From Micromonospora profundi (GTDB lineage Bacteria > Actinomycetota > Actinomycetes > Mycobacteriales > Micromonosporaceae), in assembly GCF_011927785.1 (NCBI RefSeq), contig NZ_JAATJK010000001.1:1860001-1924000 (forward strand): a DNA stretch of 64,000 nucleotides, in the 5' to 3' direction. Numbering within the stretch: the stretch's first letter is position 1; each line of letters starts with the position of its first letter. Positions 23,760-32,079 of this stretch are shown piece by piece. The notes below the pieces were generated by a model, which did not search any database, was not told the DNA's origin, and worked only from the letters and a program-made list of their open reading frames with translations. Both the position numbers and the translations under genes were made by a program.

Positions 23760-24797
23760 TCATGACAGGTGCGGCGACCCGGTCGGCGGCGCGGTGGTGC
23801 TGTCCCGTACGACAAGTTCGGTGGCGAGTTCCACCCGGGGTGAGTCGATGCTCTCGCCCTGGGCCAGTCGCAGCACCGTCCGGGCCGCCAGCCGGCCCAT
23901 CTCGACAAGCGGTTGACGCACAGTGGTCAGTGGCGGTGACGCCCAGCGGGCCTCGGGCAGGTCGTCGAAGCCCACAACGCTGACGTCGTCGGGTACTCGC
24001 AGGCCGCGACGCCGGATGGCCTCGTACACACCGAAGGCCATCTGGTCGCTGGCGGCGAAGATGCCTGTCGGCGGGTCGTCCAGGTCGAGCAGTGCCGTGC
24101 CGCCGGAGAAGCCGGAGGCGTGGTAGAAGTCGCCCGGGTAGATCAGCGCGTCGTCCACCGGCACGCCTGCCGCCTCCAGGCCGGCCCGGTAGCCGTCGAG
24201 GCGGGCGCGGCTGCACAGCAGGTGCGTGGGCCCGGCCACGAACCCGATCCGTCGGTGCCCGATGGCCAGCAGGTGCTCGGTCGCGGCGAGCCCGCCGGCC
24301 CAGTTGGTGGCGCCGATGGTCGGTACGTCCATGGCCGGCACGCCTGCCGGGTCGACGACGACCACCGGCACGTTGAGGCGACGGAGTTGGGCGTGCAGGG
24401 GCGGGCTCAGGTGTGACGTCACGAAGATGACGCCGTCGGTGGCCCGGGTCCGCAGGTTCTGCAGCCACTGCCGGGCGGCGGTGGGCTGCCTGTGGATCGC
24501 GGAGACCACGGTGCCGACGCCGGCGCCGTGCCCGACGTCCTCCACGCCGCGGATGATTTCCACGGCCCAAGGGCTGTCCAGGTCGTTGAAGACCAGGTCG
24601 ACGAGGCCGGCGCGGCGGACGCTGCGGCTGCTGCGGCGCCGGTAGCCGTGGTGGCGCAGCAGCTCCTCGACCCGTTCCCGGGTGTCCGGGGCCACATCGG
24701 ACCGTCCATTGAGCACCCGCGACACGGTCGGCACCGAAACACCGGCCTCCCGTGCGATCGCGGTGATGGTCACCCTGCGTCCGTCGTCCGCGCCCAC
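23760..24797 (-). CDS. LacI-family transcriptional regulator
   Basis: 345 residues. The head domain is VTITAIAREAGVSVPTVSRVLNGRSDVAP, followed by TRERVEELLRHHGY and the sugar-binding core: LVDLVFNDLDSPWAVEIIRG, ATDGVIFVTSH, GHRRIGFVAGP and VVGFDDLPEARWASPPLTTV. GTG 24797 has GAGGAG just upstream; the longer frame to 24884 adds an unrelated Arg/Gly stretch. It is divergent from an acetyl-esterase gene that it probably represses, with xylan- or oligosaccharide-derived sugar as a likely inducer. Confidence 0.92.
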   Translation of the reverse strand: MGADDGRRVTITAIAREAGVSVPTVSRVLNGRSDVAPDTRERVEELLRHHGYRRRSSRSVRRAGLVDLVFNDLDSPWAVEIIRGVEDVGHGAGVGTVVSAIHRQPTAARQWLQNLRTRATDGVIFVTSHLSPPLHAQLRRLNVPVVVVDPAGVPAMDVPTIGATNWAGGLAATEHLLAIGHRRIGFVAGPTHLLCSRARLDGYRAGLEAAGVPVDDALIYPGDFYHASGFSGGTALLDLDDPPTGIFAASDQMAFGVYEAIRRRGLRVPDDVSVVGFDDLPEARWASPPLTTVRQPLVEMGRLAARTVLRLAQGESIDSPRVELATELVVRDSTTAPPTGSPHLS

Positions 24798-24903
24798 CCG
24801 CGTCTCCTCACCGGTCCGGAAGAGCGACCGCAAGCCGTCGCCATACCATTGTCCCGGAACGGTGTTCCCGCCCCTTCGCGCCATCTTGCCTCACGGACGT
24901 GGG

Positions 24904-24932
24904 TTGACGACATGGCAGGTCGGTTCTAGCGT
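24904..24932 (+). promoter_or_regulatory. promoter of the acetyl-esterase gene
   Basis: TTGACG (24904-24909) and TAGCGT (24927-24932) with 17-base spacing, pointing toward the esterase, which starts 117 bases further on. Confidence 0.5.
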
Positions 24933-24954
24933 TCGGCGGAGTTGCGGAACGGTA

Positions 24955-24969
24955 CCGGTAAGTTATCGG
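24955..24969. promoter_or_regulatory. LacI-type operator candidate
   Basis: CCGGTAA-G-TTATCGG, a 15-base imperfect palindrome (6/7 matching arms), lies just downstream of the promoter -10 box of the esterase gene. It overlaps the right half of ACGGTACCGGT. This is a natural site for the divergent LacI-family protein. Confidence 0.5.
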
Positions 24970-25048
24970 GCACCTTCCGGTGTGCTACCCGCCGTCGCCG
25001 CCCGGCGGCCGCCGCCTGTTCCCTGTCGACTGACGGACCGAGGACGCC

Positions 25049-26053
25049 ATGTACACCGACCTGTCCGAGGCCCAACTCCGCGACCACCGTGGCGTGGTGA
25101 CCGACCCGGGCGACTTCGACGACTTCTGGGCCGGCACCCTGGCCGAGGCCCGCGCCGCCGGATGGCCGGTCCGGGTCGAGCCGGTGTCGACCGGCCTGAC
25201 CAGCATCGACGTGTTCGACGTGACGTTCGCGGGCTTCGCCGGTCACCCCGTACGGGCCTGGCTGCGGATGCCTCGCGGGGCAGGTGCGGCGCTGCCGACC
25301 CTCGTGCAGTACGTCGGCTACGGCGGCGGACGGGGGCACCCGCTGGAGAACCTGCTGTGGGCATCGGCGGGGTTCGCCCACCTGCAGATGGACACCCGGG
25401 GACAGGGTTCCGGCTGGAGTCGAGGCGTCACCGGGGATCCGGGCGTGGCCGGCCCGGAGGTGCCCGGTGTGATGACCCGCGGCATCGCCGATCCCCACAC
25501 GTACTACTACCGGCGGCTGATCACCGACGCGGTCCGGGCGGTGGACGCCGCCCGTACCCTGCCGATGGTCGACCCCACCCGGGTGGCGGTGTTCGGGCAG
25601 AGCCAGGGCGGCGCGTTGGCCCTCGCGGCCGGCGCGTTGGCGCCCGGCGTCCGCGCGGTGGTCGCCCTCGTGCCGTTCCTCTGCGACATCCCGCGCTCGG
25701 TGGTGGTCACCGACGCGCGGCCGTTCCGGGAGATCCGCGACTACCTGGCCATCCACCGGGACGCCGAGGACCAGGTCCTCACGACCCTGGCGTACGTCGA
25801 CGGGGTCAACTTCGCGCGGCGCTGCCAGCGGCCGGCCCGGTACTCGGTGGCGCTGATGGACGACATCGTGCCGCCGTCGGGGGTCTACGCCGCAGTGAAC
25901 GCCCACGCGGGGCCCACCGAGCTGGCGGTGTGGCGGTACAACGGTCACGAGGCCGGCGGGATCGACGACGACGAGGCGGCGCTGCGGTTCCTGCGCGGGC
26001 ACCTTGTCGACGACGCCGAGGCAGTGGGAGAGGCCCCGGTCGTCGCCGGTTGA
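25049..26053 (+). CDS. acetyl xylan esterase / cephalosporin-C deacetylase family (CE7)
   Basis: 334 residues, CE7 alpha/beta hydrolase. Family features are PGDFDDFWAGTLAEARAA at the N-terminus, QYVGYGGGRGHP (oxyanion loop), MDTRGQGSGWSRG, nucleophile elbow VAVFGQSQGGALALAA (GxSxG), acid ALMDDIVPPSG and catalytic His YNGHEAGGI. No signal peptide, so it would deacetylate imported acetylated sugars in the cytosol. The divergent LacI gene probably controls it. Confidence 0.92.
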   Translation: MYTDLSEAQLRDHRGVVTDPGDFDDFWAGTLAEARAAGWPVRVEPVSTGLTSIDVFDVTFAGFAGHPVRAWLRMPRGAGAALPTLVQYVGYGGGRGHPLENLLWASAGFAHLQMDTRGQGSGWSRGVTGDPGVAGPEVPGVMTRGIADPHTYYYRRLITDAVRAVDAARTLPMVDPTRVAVFGQSQGGALALAAGALAPGVRAVVALVPFLCDIPRSVVVTDARPFREIRDYLAIHRDAEDQVLTTLAYVDGVNFARRCQRPARYSVALMDDIVPPSGVYAAVNAHAGPTELAVWRYNGHEAGGIDDDEAALRFLRGHLVDDAEAVGEAPVVAG

Positions 26054-26118
26054 TCCGTCGCGGACGGCAGTCGGTTGATCGGGCCTGGAGCCCGAGGTGC
26101 GGCTGGTAGACAGAACGG

Positions 26119-26976
26119 GTGCGCAGGCCAGGCCGGGTGGGCGGCGCCGCCGTGCTCGCGCTCGTCGCGGCACTGGGCGGCTGCTCGCACCCGCGCCCCG
26201 ACCCGGGGCCGGCGGCTCCCGCGCCGGCGTCGGGAAGCCCGGGACCGGCGTCGGCGAGCGCCGGGCCGTCCGCCACGGACCGGCTGCCGGGGTTCGTGGT
26301 GCTGAGCGACGTCGACCCGCGCATCCACAGCGACATCAGGTACGCCACCGACCACAACTTCGTGGGTCGGCCGATCGCCGCGTACCCGGAGCCGCTGTGC
26401 CTGCTGACCCGGCCGGCAGCCGAGGCGCTGCGCCGGGCACAGGACGCCGCGCTCGCCGGTGGGCACAGCCTCAAGGTGTACGACTGCTACCGCCCGCAGC
26501 CGGCGGTGGACGACTTCGTGGCCTGGTCGAAGAGTCCGCGTGAGCAGCAGACCAAGGCCGAGTTCTATCCGCGACTGGACAAGGACCGGCTCTTCGCCGA
26601 CGGCTACATCGGCGCGCCCACGGCGCACAGCCGTGGCAGCACCGTGGACCTGACCCTTGTCGACGAGCCGCCGGCCAGCCAGCCTCCGTTCCTGCCGGGG
26701 CAGCCGCAGGTCGCCTGCACAGCGCCGGTCGGGCAACGGTTCGCCGACAACAGCGTCGACATGGGCACCGGTTTCGACTGCTTCGACACGCGGGCGCACA
26801 CGGCCGACAGCCGCGTCAGCGAGACGGCGCGTACCAACCGCCAACTGTTGAAGCGGCTGATGGCCGACGCCGGGTTCGTCAACTACGACCGCGAGTGGTG
26901 GCACTACAGGTTCCGCGACGAGCCGTACCCGGACACGTTCTTCGCCGCCCCGGTGGCGCGCTCGTCGGTGGGCTGA
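26119..26976 (+). CDS. D-alanyl-D-alanine dipeptidase, VanX-type (M15D) lipoprotein
   Basis: 285 residues from GTG 26119. Lipoprotein signal with lipobox AALGGC, then a Pro/Ala/Ser linker. The catalytic domain has DIRYATDHNFVGRPI, VYDCYRPQPAVDDFV (the conserved Arg), zinc motif AHSRGSTVDLTL (SxHxxGxxxD type) and EWWHYRF (catalytic Glu and third zinc His). VanX-type enzymes cleave D-Ala-D-Ala. Being extracytoplasmic, this one more likely recycles wall peptides than confers glycopeptide resistance, and no vanH/vanA genes are adjacent. Confidence 0.88.
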   Translation: MRRPGRVGGAAVLALVAALGGCSHPRPDPGPAAPAPASGSPGPASASAGPSATDRLPGFVVLSDVDPRIHSDIRYATDHNFVGRPIAAYPEPLCLLTRPAAEALRRAQDAALAGGHSLKVYDCYRPQPAVDDFVAWSKSPREQQTKAEFYPRLDKDRLFADGYIGAPTAHSRGSTVDLTLVDEPPASQPPFLPGQPQVACTAPVGQRFADNSVDMGTGFDCFDTRAHTADSRVSETARTNRQLLKRLMADAGFVNYDREWWHYRFRDEPYPDTFFAAPVARSSVG

Positions 26977-27100
26977 CCGGACAGGCGGGTCTGCCCGGAC
27001 AGGTTCAGCTGCCCTGGAGAAGTGGGCTGCCCCGGACAAGCGGGCGCCCAGACGTGCGCACCCCGACCTGCGCCGGGTCCGGTGAGTGCGTGGGGCCAGC

Positions 27101-27142
27101 GCTCCCCTCGGCCGGCTTGAGCGCCCCGCGGCCGAGGGGAGC
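27101..27142. terminator. strong hairpin upstream of the SDR promoter
   Basis: A perfect 14-base-pair stem (GCTCCCCTCGGCCG with its complement at 27129-27142) around a 14-base loop. It would end read-through from the VanX gene before the regulated promoter at 27187. The preceding 26980-27060 stretch contains short repeats of the type CCCGGACAGG/GGACAAGCGGGC and no gene. Confidence 0.65.
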
Positions 27143-27186
27143 GTGCCGGCGCCCAGATCGTCATCCAGCTCAGGGTGCCCGAGACG

Positions 27187-27247
27187 TTGACCTGCCGGCG
27201 AGGCAGAGCTTAGCGTACAAGTGGGAACAGCGTTCCGCAGTGCGGAA
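27187..27247 (+). promoter_or_regulatory. regulated promoter module A (SDR unit)
   Basis: TTGACC (27187-27192), 18 bases, TAGCGT (27211-27216). Two overlapping operators follow: GGAAC-AGC-GTTCC (27224-27236) and TTCCGC-AGT-GCGGAA (27233-27247). The latter resembles operators bound by IclR-family proteins in actinobacteria. The same arrangement recurs at 28191 with shared core GGCGAGGCAGAG between the boxes. Confidence 0.65.
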
Positions 27248-27296
27248 GATCGTTTGTCGGTTCTTTTCCCGTGGCGCTAGGTGAGGGGTAGAGCCA

Positions 27297-27395
27297 ATGT
27301 TCCAGATGCGTGAAAGAGAACGACGTTCCGACGACTGGCTCGCCGACGGGAGCGGGTGCCGTTCGGCCCCGGCGCGGCGCGCGCTGCCGTGGTGA
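27297..27395 (+). CDS. 32-codon leader ORF coupled to the SDR gene
   Basis: Encodes MFQMRERERRSDDWLADGSG and 12 more residues ending ALPW. GAGGGG lies 8 bases before ATG 27297. Its stop (TGA 27393-27395) overlaps a GTG start of the SDR gene as GTGA. The peptide has no domain, signal or membrane segment. It is more likely a regulatory leader or coupling ORF than a functional protein. A similarly built ORF precedes the ABC importer. Confidence 0.55.
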   Translation: MFQMRERERRSDDWLADGSGCRSAPARRALPW

Positions 27396-28105
27396 CCCGC
27401 GTCGCCGTGGTGACCGGTGGGGCGTCGGGCATCGGAGCGGCGGTCGTCAGGACGTTGGCCCGCGACAGTACGCACGTCGTCGTCGCCGACGTCGACCTCG
27501 ACGCCGCGCGCGAGGTGGCCGCCGAGGTCGGCGGTCGTGCTGCCCAGCTCGACGTCACGGACAGCCAGGCCGTCGACGCGTTCTTCGCCGACGGGCAGTG
27601 CCCCGACGTGCTGGTGTGCAGCGCGGGTGGCGCGCTGCGCAGCGCCGCGCTGGAGATCGACGATCCCACGTTCGGTGCCGTGCTGGACCTCAACGTCGGA
27701 GGCTTCTTCAGGTGCGCACGCGCCGCGGCGCGTCGGTCGATCCGGCTGTCGCGCCCGCTGAGCATCGTGCACGTCGGCTCCAGCCTGGCCGAGGGGGCGG
27801 CGACGGACCTCGCGCACTTCGGGGCCGCCAAGGCTGCCTGCGCGTCGTTGGTGCGCACCCTCGCCGTCGAGTGGGCATCGCACGGCATCCGGGTCAACTC
27901 CGTCGTCCCGGGCCTGGTCCGGACGCCCGCCACCGCAGCCGTCCTGGCCTCCCACGAGGCGTCGCTCGCCCGCGACGTGCCCCTCGGTCGGGTCGGCGAA
28001 CCGGACGACGTGGCAGGGGCCGTTGCCTACCTCGTCGGGGCCGACGCGGGCTGGGTGACCGGTACCGCGGTCACCGTCGATGGCGGGCGTCGCGCGTCGC
28101 GCTGA
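27392..28105 (+). CDS. short-chain dehydrogenase/reductase lacking the catalytic Tyr
   Basis: 237 residues from GTG 27392, the codon overlapping the leader ORF stop. GTG 27356 is a longer in-frame alternative. The cofactor loop TGGASGIG and CSAGG (NAG equivalent) are present, as are the active-site strand VHVGSSLAEG and the C-terminal IRVNSVVPGLVRTPAT and VTGTAVTVDGG. The YxxxK motif reads FGAAK (HFGAAKAA), so the catalytic Tyr is Phe while Lys remains. Activity as a classical dehydrogenase is therefore doubtful. It has its own promoter, is followed by a hairpin, and shares its operator type with the peptide importer downstream. Confidence 0.8.
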   Translation: MTRVAVVTGGASGIGAAVVRTLARDSTHVVVADVDLDAAREVAAEVGGRAAQLDVTDSQAVDAFFADGQCPDVLVCSAGGALRSAALEIDDPTFGAVLDLNVGGFFRCARAAARRSIRLSRPLSIVHVGSSLAEGAATDLAHFGAAKAACASLVRTLAVEWASHGIRVNSVVPGLVRTPATAAVLASHEASLARDVPLGRVGEPDDVAGAVAYLVGADAGWVTGTAVTVDGGRRASR

Positions 28106-28129
28106 GCACTGGCGCGCCCGGCGGAGCCC

Positions 28130-28170
28130 GGGTGGCCGAAGGGTGCGACTTGACGTCCGAACGGCCACCC
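28130..28170 (+). terminator. hairpin after the SDR gene
   Basis: GGGTGGCCG (28130-28138) pairs with CGGCCACCC (28162-28170) around a 23-base loop, 24 bases after the SDR stop. It probably separates the SDR unit from the importer unit. The long loop makes it a moderate candidate. Confidence 0.45.
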
Positions 28171-28175
28171 AGGTG

Positions 28176-28247
28176 AACGGTTCGGAACCGTTGACCAACG
28201 GCGAGGCAGAGTTTAGCGTCTGCGAAACGGCGTTTCGCAGAGCGGAA
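28176..28247 (+). promoter_or_regulatory. regulated promoter module B (ABC importer unit)
   Basis: TTGACC (28191-28196), 17 bases, TAGCGT (28214-28219), with the same GGCGAGGCAGAG core as module A. Operators: arms CTGCGAAAC and GTTTCGCAG around GGC at 28220-28240 (perfect 9-base arms), overlapped by TTTCGC-AGA-GCGGAA at 28233-28247. A further perfect palindrome, AACGGTTC-G-GAACCGTT (28176-28192), overlaps the -35 box and is absent from module A. Confidence 0.68.
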
Positions 28248-28299
28248 GAGCCGTACTGCGGACCTGGACCCCGCAGTGCTGGAGTGAGGAGCGATACCG

Positions 28300-28386
28300 A
28301 TGTGTCAAGCGTTTGAGGTGAAACCGCGTTCCGTCAGTCGGAATCTGGTTTCGGGTTTCGCTACCACCATGGTGCCGCTGTCGTGA
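28300..28386 (+). CDS. 28-codon leader ORF coupled to the importer operon
   Basis: Encodes MCQAFEVKPRSVSRNLVSGF and ends ATTMVPLS. GAGGAG is placed 8 bases before ATG 28300. TGA 28384-28386 overlaps GTG 28383 of the first ATPase gene as GTGA. Architecture is the same as the ORF before the SDR gene. No domain; probably a translational coupler or regulatory leader. Confidence 0.55.
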   Translation: MCQAFEVKPRSVSRNLVSGFATTMVPLS

Positions 28387-29414
28387 CGTCCCCCATGACG
28401 GCCGGTACGTCTGCCGACTCGGTCACGCAGTCGGCGGACGAGCCGCTGCTGCGCGTCCGCGACCTCCGCATCAGCGTTGGCGACATACCTCTGGTCCGAG
28501 GCGTGTCCCTGGACGTCCGCGCCGGCGAGATCGTGTCGGTGGTGGGGGAGTCGGGCTCCGGAAAGTCGCTGACGTCGCTCGCGGTCCTGGGACTGCTGCC
28601 ACCGGAGCTCGCGACGAACGGAACCGTCGAGTTCCGTGGCGAGAACGTCACGACGATGAACAGCCGACGACTCCGGCAGTTCCGCGCCTCCGCCGCTCGG
28701 ATGATCTTCCAGGACCCGGGCTCGGCGATGAACCCTGTGCTGACCATCGGGTTCCAGGTCATCGAGTCCATTCGAGCGGCCCAACGGTGCTCTCGCGCCG
28801 AGGCTCGCGAACAGGCATTGGCGATGATCCGCCGGGTCGGCATCGCCGAACCGCAGCGGTGCCTGAGCGCCTACCCGCGCGAGTTGTCCGGCGGGATGCT
28901 CCAGCGGGTCGTGATCGCGATGGCGCTCGCTGTCGACCCGCCGTTGCTGATCTGCGACGAACCGACGACCGCGCTCGACGTCACCACACAGGCGCAGGTG
29001 CTCGACCTCATTCGCGCCCTGACCAGCGACATGGGAACGGGCGTCATCCTCACCACCCACGACATGGCGATCGCGGCCGACTACTCCGACCGGATCGTCG
29101 TCATGTACGCGGGCCAGGTCGTCGAGCACGGGCCGACCCGCGCGACCCTGGCCACCCCTCAACACCCGTACCTGTGGTCGCTGCTCAACGCCCACCCGGA
29201 CTCCGGTGAGCGCGAGCCCTTCACCCCCCTGACGATCCTCGACGGGGCACCGCCCCGGCCGGACGTCGAAATCCCCGGCTGCCGCTTCGCGCCCCGGTGC
29301 CCGTTCCGACAGGAGCGGTGCAGCGTGGAGACCCCAGTCCTCCGGCCGCTGGCGACGGCGCCCGAGCGGTCCGCGGCCTGCCTCGTGTCAGCTTCTCAGG
29401 AGGCGGCGTCATGA
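28383..29414 (+). CDS. oligopeptide/dipeptide ABC transporter ATPase, DppD type
   Basis: 343 residues. Walker A GESGSGKSLTS, Q-loop region MIFQDPGSAMNPVLTIG, signature LSGGMLQRVVIAMAL, Walker B LLICDEPTTALDV, switch His in LTTHDMAIAADYSDRI. The C-terminal oligopeptide-transporter extension has the Cys-bearing motif GCRFAPRCPFRQERC. It energises uptake with the second ATPase. GTG 28383 overlaps the leader ORF stop; ATG 28395 is an alternative start. The next ATPase gene overlaps its stop (ATGA). Confidence 0.93.
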   Translation: MTSPMTAGTSADSVTQSADEPLLRVRDLRISVGDIPLVRGVSLDVRAGEIVSVVGESGSGKSLTSLAVLGLLPPELATNGTVEFRGENVTTMNSRRLRQFRASAARMIFQDPGSAMNPVLTIGFQVIESIRAAQRCSRAEAREQALAMIRRVGIAEPQRCLSAYPRELSGGMLQRVVIAMALAVDPPLLICDEPTTALDVTTQAQVLDLIRALTSDMGTGVILTTHDMAIAADYSDRIVVMYAGQVVEHGPTRATLATPQHPYLWSLLNAHPDSGEREPFTPLTILDGAPPRPDVEIPGCRFAPRCPFRQERCSVETPVLRPLATAPERSAACLVSASQEAAS

Positions 29415-30517
29415 GCACCAACAACACTCCGCAGGCGACCCCGGGCACGTCGAGCCTGCTTGAGGTGGACGGCCTCCGGCGTCACTTCGCGCTCTCCCGT
29501 GGCCGCATGCTCAGGGCGGTCGACGGCGTCTCCCTGCGCATCGACAGTGGGCGGACCCTCGCGCTCGTCGGCGAGAGCGGGTCGGGCAAGAGCACCCTCG
29601 GCCGGTGCGTGGTCCGGATGGACGAGCCCACCGACGGCCAGATCCGCTTCGACGGCGAGGACATCACCCACCTGCGGCACCGTGACCTGCGCACGATCCG
29701 CCAGCGGATGCAGATGGTCTTCCAGAGTCCGTACACCTCGTTGAGCCCGCGCATGAGCGTCGGCGCCTCCATCGCGGAGCCGTTGCAGATCCACGGCCTG
29801 CCCGACGGCCTAAGCCCCGCCGACCGGGTGCGGGAGGTGCTCGACATGGTCGGCCTGCCGGCGTCCGTCGAGACCCGACGCCCCAGCCAGCTCAGCGGCG
29901 GGCAGCGGCAGCGCATCGGGCTCGCCCGGGCGCTCGCGTTGAGCCCGAAGCTGCTCGTGGCGGACGAGCCGACGGCATCTCTCGACCTGACCAGCCAGGC
30001 GCAGATCGTCAACCTCCTCCTGGAGCTTCAGGGCAGGTTGAGCCTGGCAATGCTGTTCATCACGCACGACCTCGGGCTCGCCCACCACCTCAGCCACGAG
30101 TGCGCCGTGATGTATCTCGGACGGATCGTCGAGGCGGGGCCGACGGTGGAGCTGATGCGCCAGCCGTTGCACCCCTACACCCACCTGCTGGTGTCCACCC
30201 GGTCGCGCGGCCCTGCCGCGCCGTCCGAGGCCGAGTCGGTGCCGTCCCCGATCAACCCTCCGGCCGGCTGCCACTTCCGTTCGCGTTGCCCGATCGCCGT
30301 CGACAAGTGCGCGACCGAGTACCCGCCGTTGCAGGCCACGCCCAGCGGTCGTCAGGTGGCGTGCCATAGGCCGGGAGTGCTGGAGCTGTCGGGAACTGCC
30401 ACGGCCCGCATTCCTCAGCCCGAAACCTGGCCCAGGCCACCTGCCGCGACCGCGGCACCGACCACCACAGCCCTCACCAGTTCGCCAATCCCCAGTGCAG
30501 GAGCATCACATGACTGA
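29411..30517 (+). CDS. oligopeptide/dipeptide ABC transporter ATPase, DppF type
   Basis: 368 residues. Walker A GESGSGKSTLG, MVFQSPYTSLSPRMSVG, signature LSGGQRQRIGLARAL, Walker B LLVADEPTASLDL, FITHDLGLAHHLS and the C-terminal CHFRSRCPIAVDKC motif. ATG 29411 overlaps the previous stop (ATGA) and has AGGAGG 7 bases upstream. It pairs with the DppD-type ATPase as the motor of the importer. Confidence 0.93.
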   Translation: MSTNNTPQATPGTSSLLEVDGLRRHFALSRGRMLRAVDGVSLRIDSGRTLALVGESGSGKSTLGRCVVRMDEPTDGQIRFDGEDITHLRHRDLRTIRQRMQMVFQSPYTSLSPRMSVGASIAEPLQIHGLPDGLSPADRVREVLDMVGLPASVETRRPSQLSGGQRQRIGLARALALSPKLLVADEPTASLDLTSQAQIVNLLLELQGRLSLAMLFITHDLGLAHHLSHECAVMYLGRIVEAGPTVELMRQPLHPYTHLLVSTRSRGPAAPSEAESVPSPINPPAGCHFRSRCPIAVDKCATEYPPLQATPSGRQVACHRPGVLELSGTATARIPQPETWPRPPAATAAPTTTALTSSPIPSAGASHD

Positions 30518-32048
30518 CGCCGTCAACCCCCGGACCGTGCGATCGCGTCGGGACTTCCTCCGCTACACGGCGCTCGTCGGCGCCGCCTTCGCAGTCGCTC
30601 CGGCGCTTGTCGCCTGCGGGTCCGACGACGACGAGGACGCCGGCGCCGGCGGGCCGATCAGGATCGGCACGTCGGTTCTGGACCCGGACGCCAACCCGCT
30701 GAAGTCCCTCGGACACAGCGCCAACTACCTCGCCTTCGACGCGTTGACCCGGATGAACCCGTCGACCCTGAAGATCGAGCCGGGGCTCGCCACCTCGTGG
30801 ACGCGGCTGTCCGAGACGGAGATGGAGTTCAAGCTCCGCGAAGGGGTGAAGTTCTCCGACGGCACGCCGCTGACCGCCAAGGACGTGAAGTTCTCCTACG
30901 ACATCACGAAGAAGGAAGGCCTGGCCCTGGCCTCCCTGATCGCCAACGTCAGCTCTGTCGACGTGGTCGACGACCTGACGGTGCGCATCCGGACCTCCAA
31001 GCCGGACGCGATCCTGGAGAAGCGGACCGCCCTGCTCTTCATCGTGCCCGAGAAGGCGTACACCGCTGCCGGCACGGAGGCGTTCGGCCTCGCGCCCGTC
31101 GGCAGTGGGCAGTACCGGATCACCAAGGTGGTCCCCAACTCGCAGATCACGCTGGAAGCCGCGGAGGACCCCTGGGAGGGTAAGCCGGCCAACTCGCGGG
31201 TGGAGTACATGCAGTACTCCGACCAGAGCGCCTTCCTTGCCGCGATGCAGTCCGGGCAGCTCGACATCGGCCACAACCTGCCGGTGCAGGCCCTCAAGAA
31301 CCTGGGCTCGGACATGAAGGTGGAGGTCGTGTCCACCGGTTCGCCGCTGGCCGTGCAGTTCGACACCAAGATCGCGCCCTTCAACAACCCGGAGGTCCGT
31401 CGTGCGCTGAACCTCGCGATCGACGTGGAGTCCATCGTCAGCGCGGTGATGAACGGCGCCGGCGAGCCCCTGCCCGGCCAGCTCACCGCCAAGGGATGCT
31501 TCGGCCACAACCCGGACCTCAAGGCCATCCCGTTCGACCTTCAGCAGGCCAAGGACATCCTGGCTCGGGAGGGCGTCAAACCCTTCTCCACCGAGATCGC
31601 CGGCCTGCCGGTGAACAAGCCGCTGATGGAGGCGATCAGCGGGCAGCTGGGCGCCATCGGCATCACCGTGAAGGTCACCGTCCTGGACTTCGCGGTGTGG
31701 GTGGACGGCTTCAACAACGGCAGCAAGTGGCCGCTGTTCGTCAAGGGCATGAACTACTCGCCGCTGTTCGACGCCGAACTGTCCTACCGCTACCCCACGG
31801 CCGGTGCCGAGGGGCGCAAGGGCTGGGTGGACGCGCACTACGACCAGCTGCTGGAGAAGTCCCGTAACGAGATGGACTCCGCCGCCCGCGAGAAGATCCT
31901 CCAGGAGATGGGGGCACACCTGCACAAGGAGCTCCCGTTCATCTTCCTGTTCGGCCAGCAGTGGGTGGTCGCCAGCACCTCCGATGTCTCCGGGTACGAC
32001 CCGAGCACCGGGTTCTGGGTGGACGCGTCGACAGTGACGAAGTCATGA
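30510..32048 (+). CDS. peptide/nickel-type ABC transporter substrate-binding protein, Tat lipoprotein
   Basis: 512 residues, SBP family 5. The signal peptide has a twin-arginine motif, RSRRDFLRYTALVGAAF, and a lipobox ALVACG, so it is probably exported folded by Tat and lipidated. Family features: DPDANPLKSLGHSANYLAFDALTRM near the mature start, FKLREGVKFSDGTPLTAKDVKFSYD and AVQFDTKIAPFNNPEVRRALNLAID. ATG 30510 overlaps the ATPase stop by 8 bases and has AGGAG upstream. The ligand could be a peptide, a glycoside or another small solute; the family is promiscuous. Confidence 0.92.
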   Translation: MTDAVNPRTVRSRRDFLRYTALVGAAFAVAPALVACGSDDDEDAGAGGPIRIGTSVLDPDANPLKSLGHSANYLAFDALTRMNPSTLKIEPGLATSWTRLSETEMEFKLREGVKFSDGTPLTAKDVKFSYDITKKEGLALASLIANVSSVDVVDDLTVRIRTSKPDAILEKRTALLFIVPEKAYTAAGTEAFGLAPVGSGQYRITKVVPNSQITLEAAEDPWEGKPANSRVEYMQYSDQSAFLAAMQSGQLDIGHNLPVQALKNLGSDMKVEVVSTGSPLAVQFDTKIAPFNNPEVRRALNLAIDVESIVSAVMNGAGEPLPGQLTAKGCFGHNPDLKAIPFDLQQAKDILAREGVKPFSTEIAGLPVNKPLMEAISGQLGAIGITVKVTVLDFAVWVDGFNNGSKWPLFVKGMNYSPLFDAELSYRYPTAGAEGRKGWVDAHYDQLLEKSRNEMDSAAREKILQEMGAHLHKELPFIFLFGQQWVVASTSDVSGYDPSTGFWVDASTVTKS

Positions 32049-32079
32049 CGGTCGGCACCGCGCGGATGGGTCGATAGAC

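Noticed and set aside
26119..26976. Glycopeptide-resistance cluster
   Set aside because: Only a VanX-type lipoprotein is present. No vanH, vanA/B, vanR or vanS genes are next to it, and the enzyme is predicted to be outside the membrane.
27356..27391. GTG 27356 as the SDR start
   Set aside because: It has only a GGGAG-like site. GTG 27392 overlaps the leader ORF stop as GTGA and starts directly before the cofactor-binding strand. It is kept as an alternative, not excluded outright.
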